64,000 bases of DNA, taken from positions 43,910,201 to 43,974,200 of the forward strand of contig OY821774.1 of the NCBI GenBank assembly GCA_963682175.1, given 5' to 3'. This DNA comes from Triglochin maritima (Eukaryota; Streptophyta; Magnoliopsida; Alismatales; Juncaginaceae). The position numbers were made by a program, and so were the translations under genes. The notes below the pieces were generated by a model. The model had not been told where the DNA came from. It worked only from the letters and a program-made list of their open reading frames with translations, and ran no database searches. Position 1 is the first letter of the stretch. Every line of letters starts with the position of its first letter. Positions 1 to 12,299 of this stretch are shown here, piece after piece.

Positions 1-464
1 AAGTAATTATCAGATTTAATAATTAAAAAAAATGTGGAGGCGTCTGCGAGAGACGCCTCCCACATGGTGAAGGCGTCCGTCGGAGACGTCTCCTCCAACG
101 GGGAGACGTCTTTCGCAGACGTCTCCCGCAATTCTAGGGCGTCCGCGGGAGACGGGGGGGAGCGGCTGTCGCGGACGCCCGCCCCATGCGGGGGGCGTCT
201 CCCGCGGACGCCCACAAATCTTTTTAATTTTTTTTTTGAAAACAAATAAAATACGTAATGTTACCGTATACGGGTACACCGGGGGAACTGCTGGCTGCTT
301 GTCTGGCCTCCGAGACATTCGTGATCTTCTGTAGTAGGTATAGGAAGAGAAAGTTGTGAGAAAACGTGAAATGGTGAGATATATAAGCAAGAATAGGAGG
401 AAGGGCAATTTGGTAATTTCAATGGGCGATTTAAGTAATTTTGGGGCGATGTTTAGCAATTCAG
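1..464 (+). mobile_element. MULE, PMD-side terminus, cut by window edge
   Basis: This is the right-hand end of a Mutator-like element whose body lies left of the window. It matches base for base over long stretches the right end of the MULE at 35981-41212: an AT-rich lead-in, a GC-rich hairpin array (about 34-216), a small exon on the minus strand, then the terminal inverted repeat ending near 464 (GTTTAGCAATTCAG). The minus-strand exon (318 down to 265, 54 nt) begins ATG-TCT-CGG-AGG and ends at a GT donor. It is the first exon of the PMD gene and here has no stop codon, unlike the copy at 41065. Family membership is seen directly; the name MULE is inferred from the MURA gene in the long copies. 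Confidence 0.8.
34..216. repeat. GC-rich hairpin array in MULE PMD intron 1
   Basis: A run of short inverted repeats of the form GGCGTCT..AGACGCC, each about 20-25 bp, separated by small loops such as GCGAG or CATGGTG. It lies between the PMD first-exon donor (264) and the body of the element, so it is intronic on the minus strand. The same array, diverged, is found in the other MULE copies. Confidence 0.75.
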
Positions 465-1076
465 TTAAATAATTAAATTAAAAAAGTAAGGGAATGTGGA
501 GGGATTCGAACCTAGGTCTAACACGAGAAATGATACTTAATTTGCCACTGGAACATCTTCTAGTTTCGTATATAATTTGTTGTATAATATAGGTATCGTG
601 TAATTTCGGGTATTTTTGTGTACCCGACCGGTAAGACACGAGATGTTTTTCGTGTACCACGAACACAACACGAAACACGAAATCCTTAACCCAAACACGG
701 ATTTTTCGTGTCGTTTACGTGTCGTGTTTTTGTGTACCGTGTCAAATTGTCAGGCCTACACCTGCATCTTCCTTGACAGTAACCGCCTCTGCCTTCTCCC
801 GTGCCGCCTCCGCTTGTTGCCTCGTCCTCCCGTCGTCTCCACCCCCTCCTACTCTTAGTCGTCGTCGCACCTACACCTTTATGCAAAAGTTGCGATCTTT
901 ATGCAGGTGGAGAGCGATCGAATTTGCTCGACTGAATCACAACACAGTCTCCTTCATCTACTCCAAGCCCAACTCCGTCACCCGCATTTGGAATCGTGTC
1001 GGTTTCAACACTGCAAAGGTTTCTTTTCTTTTCTTCTCATGATGATTGTTGGTTGAAAGAAAAGAAAGGGGAAAAA
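465..1076. other. No gene; GTGTCGTG-rich low-complexity repeat
   Basis: Spacer between two MULE copies. Between about 595 and 765 it holds many variants of CGTGTCGTG/CACGAACACG, in both orientations, ending near GTCAAATTGTCAGGCC. This looks like a degenerate non-autonomous DNA transposon. From 770 to 1040 the sequence is C/T-rich and can be read as a 107-residue frame, but I recognise no domain and do not call a gene. Confidence 0.4.
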
Positions 1077-1947
1077 AGGAACTACTATTCATCGTCAGAA
1101 AACTAATTAAATCGCCCCAACAATTACATTTTTGCTCTTCACAATTCATTTAATACGTATTTCGTCCTGCCACTTAAAATAATGTTTCTGCCTACGTTTT
1201 CCTCATTTTCCCAGTATAAAAACAACGAAAATGTCTGGCGAAGCGCCTGGATTCGGTGAAGTCCATAAAAAAAATCGGATCAGACGTCTGGATTAACCCC
1301 CCCCCCCAACCAATGGGGGAGGCACGAGACGCCCCACCCCCCATAGTGGGGGCGTCCTAGCCAGACGTCACCCCGAAGGGGCGGGCAATTTACCCAGACG
1401 ACTCCCCCATGGAGGGGCGTCTCGCTAAGACGTTCGTCCAAAACAAATGAGTTTTTTTGCAAGTGATGAAGATTCAAAAATTCAACATCTAACAATTTCA
1501 AAATCCAAATTTGTCCGGTGGTAAAACTTGTCGACTTACAAATACCAATTAATACAAAAAAATTGGAACGGAACCTGAAATAATTTGAGATAACACATTG
1601 TATAATTTTAAATGTTTTTATTAAAAAGAATTAGGGGGCGTCTTAGCCAGACGCCACCCCTATGCCCTATGAGGGAGGCGGCTCCGGCGGACGCCCCTTA
1701 TTTTATTTATTTATTTATTTATTAAAAAAAAGTTGGATATTTTATCAGATTCGAGTACACCGGGGTATCTGTTGGCTCATTTCCTGACCTCCGAAACATT
1801 GTTTTTTATGATTATGAGAGGAAGATGCAGAGAGAGTTGTGGTAGGAGAGTTAAATGTCAAGATATATGAGTAGAGAGAAGAGAATGACAAAATGGTAAT
1901 TCGCACAGACAATTTAAATAATTTTCCGGCGACGAATAGCAATTCAT
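1077..1947 (+). mobile_element. Short non-autonomous MULE
   Basis: A deletion derivative of the MULE family. The left end (GGAACTACTATTCATCG) and right end (reverse complement GAATTGCTATTCGTCG) form imperfect terminal inverted repeats of about 70 bp with an AAATCGCC-like core. The remnant MURA first exon starts with ATG at 1231-1233 downstream of a TATA-like AGTATAAAAAC. A hairpin array occupies about 1280-1440 and a second GC block 1634-1702. The PMD first-exon remnant lies near 1800 on the minus strand (ATGTTTCGGAGG). All coding sequence between the two first exons is gone. No convincing target-site duplication is visible. Confidence 0.75.
1702..1729. repeat. (TTTA)n microsatellite
   Basis: Several consecutive TTTA units beside a GC block inside the short MULE. 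Confidence 0.8.
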
Positions 1948-2079
1948 TAGTCCAAAGTAAATGTGATAATTAGTTTATTGACCATCTGATAGCTTTTGAT
2001 TTAGCTTGTGATTCTAAGGTCAAATTTTCAAATTGTAAGTTAAGCAAATTTATGATTTTGATTATTATTTACCTTAAAA

Positions 2080-2332
2080 ATCAGGAATTCGGATCGGATT
2101 TTCGAATCCGGATGTTTTCATCCGGATGTTACATTCGGATCTACATCCGGATGTATCCGGATACAAATAATATTTATATTCGATCCGGATCCGTATTCGA
2201 TATTGATTCGGATATTGATTCATATGTAATTAAAAAGATTCGGTCGGATACGGATATGGATGTAAGAAAATTCCCGGATTCAAATACGGATGATGACAGA
2301 TCCGATCCATATTCGATCCGTTGACACACCTA
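2080..2332. repeat. CCGGAT-rich hAT-like MITE, one end clear
   Basis: A dense series of ATCCGGAT/GGATCGGAT variants in both orientations, ending TTGACACACCTA. That terminus is the type seen on hAT MITEs that begin TAGGTGTGTCAA. I could not find the matching left terminus, so the left edge is approximate and the element may be truncated. Confidence 0.45.
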
Positions 2333-2349
2333 ATTATTGTGCTTGCCCG

Positions 2350-3970
2350 ACAAATATGTGTTGCCGGAGACTCGGAAGGTCTTGAGATCCCAGTGCAGCA
2401 ACTACAAGTTTGTTGGATTACATGTAACAGTGCATCAGATTGAGATGTTAGAATTAAGATCGAACATAATTTACTTTTGGTTAGGATTTTACCTGTGCAA
2501 CAAAATTATATACCTCATGAATACACATTTCATAAGGTTACAAGGCAAATTTATGCAACCCTCCATCTACTTATAAAGTTGTTCATTAATATGATTTTCA
2601 AGAGCATTAGAAAGTTGAACAACTTTATTTAATTTAGCTGTACAATGATATTAAAATACTAGAAAGTTGCTGATTTCGGTTGGTTAAATCTGTGGGTGAA
2701 CTGTTTGATTGGCAACAAAAGGCAGTGTCGTTCACCCAATAATTATCTCATTTTATGACTTTAAGGTTGTGTTTTGATGTCACATTTTGATCTGAAATTT
2801 CGATGGAATTTTCAAGTATCGTATAACTAATGTCATGTCGGTTGATATTATGCTGGAAATTCCCTATTTTTCATGACCTTTTTGAAACTCTAGTCTCTAT
2901 ATAAAATTTGTCCAAACCAATTTTTATGCTAAGATATGAAATTTCAGAAAATCCATGCAACTTATTTTAACTTTAGTCATTCAAATTAATACAAAATACT
3001 AATGCAATATTTTGAATATGATGTTATACATGTTGATACGTGGTTTTTATGATATGTATAATTCCGAATTGGAAAATTAGTAAGATATGACAATTTTTTA
3101 GTTTGTCACTCTAAAATAACATATAACATGATTATTTAAACATAATATATACAAATCACTTTATTTATAAATCCTAAGATTTGAAAATTCCACATAAATA
3201 TGCTGGTTCACTTCAAGTTGAGATTGCAGAGTATGCCATGTACAAGGACATGTTTAAATGAAATAGCACTGGAAATTGCAAGTCGTCCGTGTCAATTTGC
3301 AAATACACACTACTGCCCAAGTGAGCTGGTAGTATAAAAAAACATCTTTGTGCGAAAACCAAACTAATACCACTCCAACTAGAATGAGAGCTGCAAGTGA
3401 ATACATTTTAATTTCATATGCAGAAGCCAACTGTAACATATTAGAAGATCTTTCAGCATGTAGATCACCCATCATTCTCACCGATCACAAATTACATGCT
3501 AGAGGAGCATGATCTACACTTTGCCTACAGGATAGTAATAACTAATGATTAAAGCATTGCCAAGCCAAGAGGGCCTTTACTACGGCAAATCTTAAGAAAC
3601 ATCCACTTAACCTTGCAGAAAACTTATCCCCCTTGATTGAACAGAAAAGGGTTTCACAACACTGGAAGCTGTACAGTTACCAACACTTTCTGGAGTTACA
3701 GAACAGAGCACAAAAATCAAGCTCCCCAGAAATAAAAAACCTTTCTGGTCACAACTCCTTTCCAGCACATTATAGTGTCGATATCTTGCAACGAAAATCA
3801 ACATGAAAGAAAATATTATAGCAACAGACGAAGATAATGCGGTCGGAAGATAATATTACCTTATATCTAGTCTACCGGTTAGGCGGGCAAGTTTTTGGCT
3901 TCCAATTGTGGAGAATAAATTACCAAGATTGGAAGTACTTGATTTAAGATCACTATCTGGCTTAATCCGG
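2350..3970. other. No gene; AT-rich, PAT1 3' flank at right
   Basis: AT-rich spacer with no supported coding sequence. The right part (about 3500-3974) should include the 3' UTR of the minus-strand PAT1 gene that ends at 3975. No poly(A) site was assigned. Confidence 0.5.
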
Positions 3971-3974
3971 TGGT

Positions 3975-6900
3975 CTAGCCGGGTACAGATTCCGAATTTC
4001 TCTGCCCATTAGCGGTCCCACGAACACCAACTCCAGCAACTGGCGTTGATCGTTGCGCAAAATCCTGTAAAAGTTTGCGTTGGTGCTCGTCCGTGTGAGG
4101 AAGGCTGGCCCGGAGCAGTTCCACAGGCATTTCTTTGCTTATGGCTTTTGCCGTCTCTGGTCCAATTGCAGCAGTGCTTGGAGATTGCAGTAGCAGCGAC
4201 TGCATCATGCTGTCATACTTACTCAAACAGTATTTGGTGAGAAGCCCGAAAAAGGCATCAAATGAGGCCTGCCACAGAGCACGATTAGGCAAGCTGTAGC
4301 TGGAAGCAGAATGAGGATCTGTAAGGATTTCTGTTGCCCGTTCAAGAACAGATTTTATAATGACTGAAGCCCCATCACCGGCAGCACTGCCAAGTGGTCG
4401 AAGTGGTGGTTGCTCGGATGAACAAACTACAGCCGCAAGGCAAGCACTGAGTGCACCGAGGTCCATGCCTTGGACACAAGAAGAAACCACCTTAGCAAGC
4501 TCATTTGTTGTTTTTGCTGCACTTTCATCTCTTGATATGCCACCGAACAAAAATCTCAGGTGGCGAAAAATGGCCATGCAAACTATTCGAGTGAGCTCGC
4601 TCCCTGGGTAAAGAAGCCGAAGGAATCGTGTGAGCAGCTTCCGGCCTTTGGTGAGAGATGCTAAACGTAAGAAGACAAGATCGTCTTTTGCCGATAAACC
4701 AGTATTGTGTCCAGCTTTTCCTGGGCCAAGTGGATCAACCACCTGAAGTGATGCTGCAAGCCCTTCTAGGATGAGCAGCCTTCGTCTCCTTAATTGAGAA
4801 CCCCCATCTTGAGGCTGGCCAAACTGAAGGACTCGATCAATGTCATCTACATCAAGAAGAAGATAAAGAGCATCCTCAATTGTGACCCTGGCCGCGAGCA
4901 TAGGCTCTTGATCGAGGGATTTTACAGAAGGTTTCTGGTCATCTGGAAAACCTTGATCAACTTCAAGCAGCGGTCGTGGTCTACGAATTGATGAAAATGG
5001 AACCCTGCCAAGAGCATCAGCCTGAAGATAAGAGTGTGCATCAGTGTTGCTGCGTGAACGAGTAGGTAGTTCCCTTAAAGAAGAGGGATAAAAGCGGTGC
5101 TTCATCGCTGATCCACTTGATTCTTTTGCCATACAAGCTTGATGGTAGTAATCGTCAACATATAGGTCATTACTGTGGGTTCCAGAGTGTTGCAACTTCA
5201 TAATGCTTTCTATCTCTTCAGAAGACATGTACTTGGACCTAAATTTTATACCGGAATTTTCAACTTTTGGGGTGGTGGCATCAGAACTTTGTTGGGAAAA
5301 TCTATGGTTCTGTCTCCCCCTTTGAGCACTTTTTAATCTGTGGTCCCTTTTATCTGACATGCCTAGCATCCCATTCAGCTTATTCATTAATTGTGGAGAG
5401 GATTGCCCAAATAATTGAGACTGCAAGTGTGAGGGATATGAGGGGGAAGACTGAGCTCGGTGTAGTCTCTGCTGCTGCGGCCTGGATAAGATTGGCACAT
5501 TCATTGAACCACCAGAATATGGCAGCTGTTGTGACATAAATTTTGGCAGCAAATTAGGCTGGTCTGCAAGAAAAAGATTAACCTGGTTGAGCAAAAGATT
5601 CTGCTCTGGACTACTAAAAGGGAGACCAAGAGGGTTAAACTGCCCCATGTTTCCTCCATAACGGAATCCATGTGGAAGCCCAGACAAATGAAGTTGAGAC
5701 GTTGAAGCAGAAGAGAGGCTTGAACTACTGAAAGGCATATATGAAGGAGCATTTGAGTGGACAGAAAGACTATGGGATCCCGGTGCAGATCCCGGGGTTC
5801 CACCCAAAGGTGGAGGGTAAGACGTGAAAGATGATGGTGGTGTATGAGATGATTCACTTCGCCTGTTTTGGTGCAATGGTGATAACTGCACAGGATGGGA
5901 TGATGTTCGGTAAAGTGGTTTGGATTGCGCATGGGGCTGGGACCACCATCTTTTCCCTTCCTGGACATTTTCAGCATCTAATACTTGCTGATCTAGCCAG
6001 TTCAAAGAATCTGGATCCTGCGACCAATCTGCAGTAGAAGAACCTGAAAGACGGCAAAACCTTCAATGAAAAATCAATAACAGATAGCAATAACATGTTA
6101 ATGAACAAGATAAATATCAACTAAAATAAACCATACGCATTATTACAAACCAATAAACAATGCACCTAAATGTTTATGATTCTAACAATAAAGTGGATGG
6201 AAGATAATTTCCCAAACGGATTGGCTGAATACAAGTGGAAAGCCCTTATAAGAGGTACACGAGGTGAAGATGCTAAATTAGAAGCTAGAAAGGCAAAGTA
6301 TGATGATTTACTTTCTCTAGAAATTGATCCTCTATCGCCAATAACCCCGGCATGCCTTGGCCCGCTAACGTCCCGGTTTAACTGAAAAAGAAAGATCATA
6401 AAAAATATTCAAATTTAGACTATCACACCAAAATCGTAAAAGATAAATTTCCAATTTTAACGAACAGAAATGGTAAATGACAGTAAATATTAGATATTTT
6501 TATTGTCGCAATTGCCACGAGATATATGCTGCATGCTATTTGTCTAGCTTATAGAGGGAAAAAAGCAACAATGACATGAGAAAGCATTCATCAGACTAAC
6601 CGTAAAGAATGTACTAGCCAGATCATCCGTTAGAGAGTCTAAGTCATCAGCCTGTAGTGACAAAATTACAATCAGTAAAGAATGAATATAGAAATATTAA
6701 ATAATAAACCCACATGACAAATGGAACATGTACTACAAAACATATCACAAATGTGGGAAGCAAAATTTGCTCAGTGGAAGATTTTGTTGCTGCAAGCATA
6801 TTTAATGGCTAATTTCTAAAAATTTCTTGTTCCAACTTTTTATGGTAAAGAGAAGGTATACTTCTATCGTCAAGTACAATCAGTCAGATAAGCTATGAAT

Positions 6901-8865
6901 AATACAAGTCCCAGCATGACATAAGGAAGAAAGGTAATGCCTGAAAAGCACCTGCCATCAAACTCTTGGACTGGGCTTCACAAATTCATAACTGATACGC
7001 CAATGTTTATGCTACAGTATCTCGGTCAATCATCCATCCTAATCAAGAGCACATGAACCAAGAAAAAGTATTTGTGAAGTACCTCTTCTTTATCTTCAAA
7101 TGCGGAAAAGCTAATTTCTTCCTCATCAAAGCTCATTGATCCGACAGCATCAATTCCATCATCTTCTAGCCCACCCAACTCAAGTTTCTCCTTAGTGCTC
7201 TTCCCGAAGAATGCATATTGGGAGGCATCAAAACAAGCATCAGATTTTGACATAACTGCGCATCACAGCAAAGAATAAATACACCAAATTTTCCGAAGAC
7301 AAACCATTTAAAATTAAAATATTCAGGACTCTGAAGTAATTAAAGGGAAAAATATTTTTCTATTCACAGAAACCAGCACAATTACATACGAACAACAAAT
7401 TAGAAGCAACTTTAAAATATAATTCACAGAAATATCGGAAATTGGAAGGCATTGCACGTAGACTACTCAAGATGCCAACAATGTGGCAGTCAAAAATAAA
7501 GGAATGACAGAGAAAATATTGAATTCATTTAAGAAGCATTTGGATAAGACGTTACTGTTACATTTTAAGTATTAAGTCAGACCTTTTATAATTTGTACAT
7601 ATGTAAAAACAAACCACGTGACTATTAAATGAATACAGTTCCATAGTTAGCCCTATCTAATGAAAATGAAACAACACAAACAGACGATTTACACAAAAAA
7701 TCATAGCCTCAATGTAGATCGAGCTTACTTCATACTTACCACAACAAAAAGGATTCAGATAACGTGTTCATTATCAGTTGGAATCAATACATGCAAGCCA
7801 CACTATACAAAAGCGCACAAACATAAATCCATTCCCTTGGCTTACTCAGATCCCAACACCGACAGCACCCAGAATGGAAATCCAATAGCAACACACTAGA
7901 TGCAAAAATCTTGATTCTCTTCCTTGTTAACCCCAGCAAAAGTAAAGCGTCAAAAAAGATTGTGACACATCAGATAACTATAAGTCTATCATAAGTATTC
8001 AAGTTCTAATTAATTCCTTAGCCTCTCTTACTAGTTCCACCAACTCTCGACCACCAATAGTGACATCCAGAGAAGTAAACATCAATTACCATAGGGATAG
8101 TAGCTGTCCTAATTTTGTAGGATTACAGTTTCATACTAACTCAATTTTACAAATCAAAAGCTAATAACCAGAAGACAACCAGATCGATCTTACAAAAACA
8201 TACACAAACCAAACACTGGATGAAAAGAACTACAACCACCAAATACCAATTACCAACATAGCTGGCTGTAGAATCTGTTGTTATGGTTTTTCCCCCAAGT
8301 TTTGTTGCTTCTATCCTCTTTGTTAAACACAACATCCCATGTTAAACACTCTATCTTTTTTTTTTAAATAACTACCTTATGCTCATGGGTATGTGTCACA
8401 TGTTGAAGGTAGTACAAGCAAAACTTAATACACACCTGTAACAGCGGATCCTCACTCACAAAGCTGCTTCTGAAAAACACAAATCTGTAATTCCCACAGC
8501 AACTCCAGAATCCAAAACCGAGCAAAGATCGAATTAATCGTAAACATCACCAAACCATTCTACCAGGTACCCATCTACACTCTTCATCTTCTAACACCAC
8601 TAAGCACAAACTAAGATGTAAAATCCCAAAATCACTTCCACAAACAACACAAAGCTGCAATTTTTACCCCACCCAAAACCCCAATTCCACGAAAAAGTCC
8701 CAACCTCCGAATCCCCTCTTCTCCCCCACAACCTCCAAACCCAAAAAGCTCCAATCTTTCCCAAAACTCCAAACCCAGAAGCGCAAATCCAGATCTATTA
8801 CCTCCGAGATCTCTGGAATTAGGAGCGGGAGAGGGGAGTCCCGAGACCACACCGGCTCCGTCCAT
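3975..8865 (-). CDS. PAT1: PAT1-family mRNA decapping activator
   Basis: PAT1 proteins link deadenylated mRNA to decapping in cytoplasmic P-bodies, working with the LSM1-7 ring and DCP2. Five coding exons join in frame: 8865-8802, 7255-7083, 6651-6601, 6381-6312 and 6043-3975, giving about 808 aa, normal for plant PAT1. All junctions are GT-AG. The N-terminus shows the family hallmarks [17 protein letters not shown] and then GVIGDRGS with SRES split across the exon 4/5 junction. The middle is rich in Q, S, P and H, and carries [16 protein letters not shown] and [12 protein letters not shown]. The C-terminal helical domain has [17 protein letters not shown] and [16 protein letters not shown]. 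The start [13 protein letters not shown] resembles other plant PAT1 starts and splices in frame, so I prefer it to the internal Met at 7253. Which of the plant paralogues this is cannot be told. Confidence 0.93.
8436..8469 (-). other. Possible poison exon in PAT1 intron 1
   Basis: On the minus strand a 34-nt segment is flanked by a good acceptor (GTTTTTCAG) and donor (CAG|GTGTGT). If included between exons 1 and 2 it would put a TGA in frame after four codons. It could mark regulated splicing coupled to decay, or chance splice-like sites. Inference only. Confidence 0.25.
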
Positions 8866-8884
8866 CGTCCCGACCCCGGACCGG

Positions 8885-8901
8885 AATTAGGGTTAGGGTT
8901 T
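8885..8901 (-). promoter_or_regulatory. Telo-box upstream of PAT1
   Basis: Read on the minus strand the sequence is AAACCCTAACCCTAATT, directly upstream of the PAT1 start at 8865. Plant telo-boxes (AAACCCTAA) are known near the transcription starts of genes for translation and RNA metabolism. Binding here is inferred. Confidence 0.55.
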
Positions 8902-8945
8902 GGAGGTCAGATATATGTAAGTGGGAGGAAAGGAATGGGAATTTG

Positions 8946-8946
<1 letters not shown>

Positions 8947-8981
<35 letters not shown>
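8947..8981. repeat. (TC)n microsatellite in PAT1 5' region
   Basis: An uninterrupted TC run about 34 bases long just upstream of PAT1; on the transcribed sense it is a GA repeat. Such runs are common in plant core promoters and 5' UTRs. Confidence 0.85.
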
Positions 8982-8985
<4 letters not shown>

Positions 8986-8999
8986 ACTTTTTTGGGGGA

Positions 9000-11740
9000 A
9001 AAGGTGGGTTTTTTATTTGTTGGGCGGTTTGATTTGAGCTCACTTTGCTTTCGCTGTGTTTTTGTTTTTTTCTTTTATTTTTTATTATTTCACATTGATC
9101 TAAAATCTACCGACCAGATCTACCTCTATTAGTCTACGAAATGAGTCAAGGATTAATGGAGGATAATCGGATGAGATTATAACAAATGACCGATTAGTAA
9201 GTATGAGATTTATTATCTAGATTCCTAAGCATATTAAGTCTTTAAGCTTGTTCGGCTTATTGTACTACTTTGCATTCGTGTTTGTTTGGTAACCGTGACA
9301 TTTCTGAATATTCGATGGGTAGTTCCGTAGTTGCATATTAAAAAATTCTTCATAATAAATTTATGGAAGCTTCGTTTAATCTTGGGATCTTATCCTATTC
9401 GTTGGAGTTTGATCGTTGGCCATAGTTATGTTCATTATTCAAGTTCAAAACTTACACATTTTTAGTTGGATAAGAACCTTTAAATGACGTCACAATGTTC
9501 TTTAATAGTATCTCAAATACTCTCAAACGTGACTGTCAACTCTCAAATTTAACATGAGTTGTTGTCTCTTAATTTAAAAATTCAACTCTAGAGGGGGAAA
9601 AAACAATTTTGAAGAATATTAGTTAATTATCTGGGCTGGAAATAAAACATGAGAGGAGCATTTGAAATTCTAAATGTGAATCAAGATGAGGATAAAATTG
9701 GAATTTTACATGGTATTAGTGAGTATAGTTAACTTTTGAATTATTTAAAGTTTTTTTATGAAATTATCTCTATCTTAAATCATATATTTTTCTTTCCAGA
9801 AGATTAGAAGAGGTGGAAGATTAATGTGGGGGCACGTGGGAGGTTGTTTTTGACTGGGGTATTGACTTTTTTTAATGAAACTAACCGAAAGGAAGAAGAA
9901 AATTAAAAGAATCGGTATTGGGTGGAAAGTAGAAACTTGGATCTAAAGCACATCACCATTTGATAGTGGTGTCACCATCATTATCTTATTAATTGAGTGC
10001 AATTAGAAGGAATCAACAGAGAAGCAACACATGGGAAGCAACTTTGTGGAGTTCTCTTAACCAAACGTTTATTTTAAATGATTCGGCATATCTCAAAAAA
10101 ATGGAAACCAAAAAGGTGTTAACTCTTAGAAGCAAATTATTCACATCTCAATCAAGACATGAGTGTCCTTTAATGATGCTTGAAAGTGGCATTACGCTTT
10201 TTAATTGCCCCCATTTGATACTCAATTTCGTAACTTATATCAATCATTGAGATGTTGACAACTTTTGTTTATCACTTTCTTGTAGCATTTTTTCTGAAAA
10301 ATGAGATCAACAACTTGTAGAAAATTGTCATGAAGATGGGAGATGTTTTTCTTAGTGAATTTAAAGTGATCGTGAAAGTTTATGCTTAAGAAAAAGTCTG
10401 TCTCTATCGATTCAAGCCAACAAGAACAACATAAAGTGAAAAAATTAATACAAAATTAGATGATTTTTTCCTCAAATCAATGGCATAACCCCCAGATCTA
10501 TGAATCAAAATTTTTAAAAGTAGATTCACGCATAACCTACATCACTCACACTGTTATCTACTCCAATCTCTGCATGGTTAGAAAAAAAGACACGTTTATT
10601 GAATGATTCGGAATATCAATAATCTTTCTAATATCTCATAACATGCAAATTTACCAAAAAATTTATAGTACAATTTCATTAGCATTCTAAGTTCTAACAG
10701 TATATGAGGGTGTGAATGATACCTAGAAAATTTGAAGGAAATGAAGAATTGAACTTCTAAAATAACTTTGAGCTGAGCTGATCGATAAACGGTTTTGAAA
10801 AATCTAAAAAAATTAATACTTAAGTTCCAAGATGTGTTTTATGACCTAAACATATGTCTAAAATAAATTCCCACATTTCCACTCTAAAACATAGAAAGTC
10901 GAGGAGATGAAGTTTTTGACTTCCCTCAACTCCCCCCAGCCACCAATTATTCAACTTCATGTGAAATAGACTAGAACAACCAAATGACCAATTAACTATT
11001 TTCAATGCATAGTAAGCATAAGCAACTGTCAAGCTTTAATTACTAGGACATTACGAAATATCTAAAGGTATTAATGAAGATGTGTCGAATCTTAGTGTGT
11101 TCCAAATTGTAAATATCATACATTCAGACATCCATGGTACTTGTAAGTTGTAACACTTACCTATCAATAATTTCCCTTCTCTTACCATTAAACACGCAGG
11201 AGGAGACAATTGGCATATCATTATTGTAATAGGAAAACCTTAACAACTTGCTGCCTCTTTGTCCCCCCAAATCAAAAGGTGGGAGAGACCAACAAACCCT
11301 AGGGGAACAGTTCAGAATTTTGTACCAATCCATCCAACATCACTAATTAGGTGCCTAATGAGGCCATGTGGAGTTTTTTTAGGCTCTGGGAAAGATGCTT
11401 CTTTATGTGTAATATACTAATTACAATTGGTTAAACATCAAGTTGTGTCCACCGCCCATTGACTTGTAGCAATAGTTTTCTAAAGTGGAGGATTTACTTT
11501 TTTTGCTCAACTTCAAGATTTAATCTACTCAACGCGTTTCTCATGTGTGGCTGAGATGTGAGTTCGAGTAATGGATAATAATAATATTAATAAGTCACAT
11601 GTGTTTGTCTGTACACAATCTCTTTGAGATGTTAGGGGCATCACTACTGTTGTTGTTTGTACACCCAACGTCCATATTAGTTCTTTTTGTTACGTCAAAC
11701 TTTTTATATGTCACGTCAAACCTGCTCAAAATCATCTAAC
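9000..11740. other. No gene; AT-rich intergenic
   Basis: PAT1 promoter flank followed by AT-rich sequence. Only short open frames occur, without recognisable domains or good splice context. I see no RNA gene and no element boundary with a target duplication. Confidence 0.5.
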
Positions 11741-11747
11741 TACTCAG

Positions 11748-12265
11748 ACCATCACTAACCATGACCTGGACGACCCGATCATCAGCTCTCTCTCTTCAAA
11801 ATCTACTTTCTCTCTCTTCCACGTCAGCTTTCTCTTTCCTCAACCCACATTCTTCTCTTTCTTACACTATTCACCTCTTAACCACAACCCAACACAACCT
11901 ACCTCTCTCCTCCACATCATTTCGGGGTCCATCTTGGTAAAAATTTAAAAAAAATTAAAAAAAATTCTAAAAAATCAAAACAATTATAAAACGAATTTTC
12001 AAAAAAAAATCTAAAAAAATTCAAACAAAAAAATTAAAAAAATCAAAACAAAAATCAAAACAAAAAAAATCAAAAAAAAATTCAACCCGGACGCGCCACG
12101 TGGCGCATCCGGGTTGGCTAACCTGGGACGACCGGGTCGTCGACCCGGGCGTTGGAACGCCCAGGTCGACGACCCGGGCGAAGATGACCGAGGTCATCTT
12201 CGCGTTAAGGCGAAGATGACCTGGGTCATCTTCGACCCACCCCGGATGACCGGGAAAAACATCCC
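11748..12265. repeat. GC-hairpin MITE-like repeat, copy 1
   Basis: Starts with CATCACTAACCATGACC and a C/T-rich tract, passes through an A-rich block (about 11940-12085), then a GC-rich block of perfect hairpins (12087-12250). Near its right side is GGGATGCTCT, of the kind seen at ends of common plant MITEs. A related copy lies in reverse at about 32570-33000: both share the CATCACTAACCATGACC and CACCTCTTAACCACAACCC segments. Exact ends and target duplication were not resolved. Confidence 0.55.
12087..12250. repeat. Tandem perfect hairpins
   Basis: At least four adjacent inverted repeats: one around GCGCCACGTGGCGC, one with arms of the type GGGCGTT/AACGCCC, and two with GAAGATGACC pairing to GGTCATCTTC around 3-nt loops. 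GACCCGGG motifs link them. They belong to MITE-like copy 1. Confidence 0.7.
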
Positions 12266-12299
12266 AATAAGGGATGCTCTCAAAAATTCATTCTTAACA

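Noticed and set aside
34..249. Open frames through the GC-rich MULE hairpin arrays (also at 1280, 40735, 63204)
   Set aside because: They arise from stop-poor GC repeats, encode repeated RRLRETPP-like text, and lie in introns of the MULE genes.
485..530. tRNA-like phrase GGATTCGAACC
   Set aside because: It resembles a reverse B box, but no acceptor, D or anticodon stems can be formed around it in either orientation.
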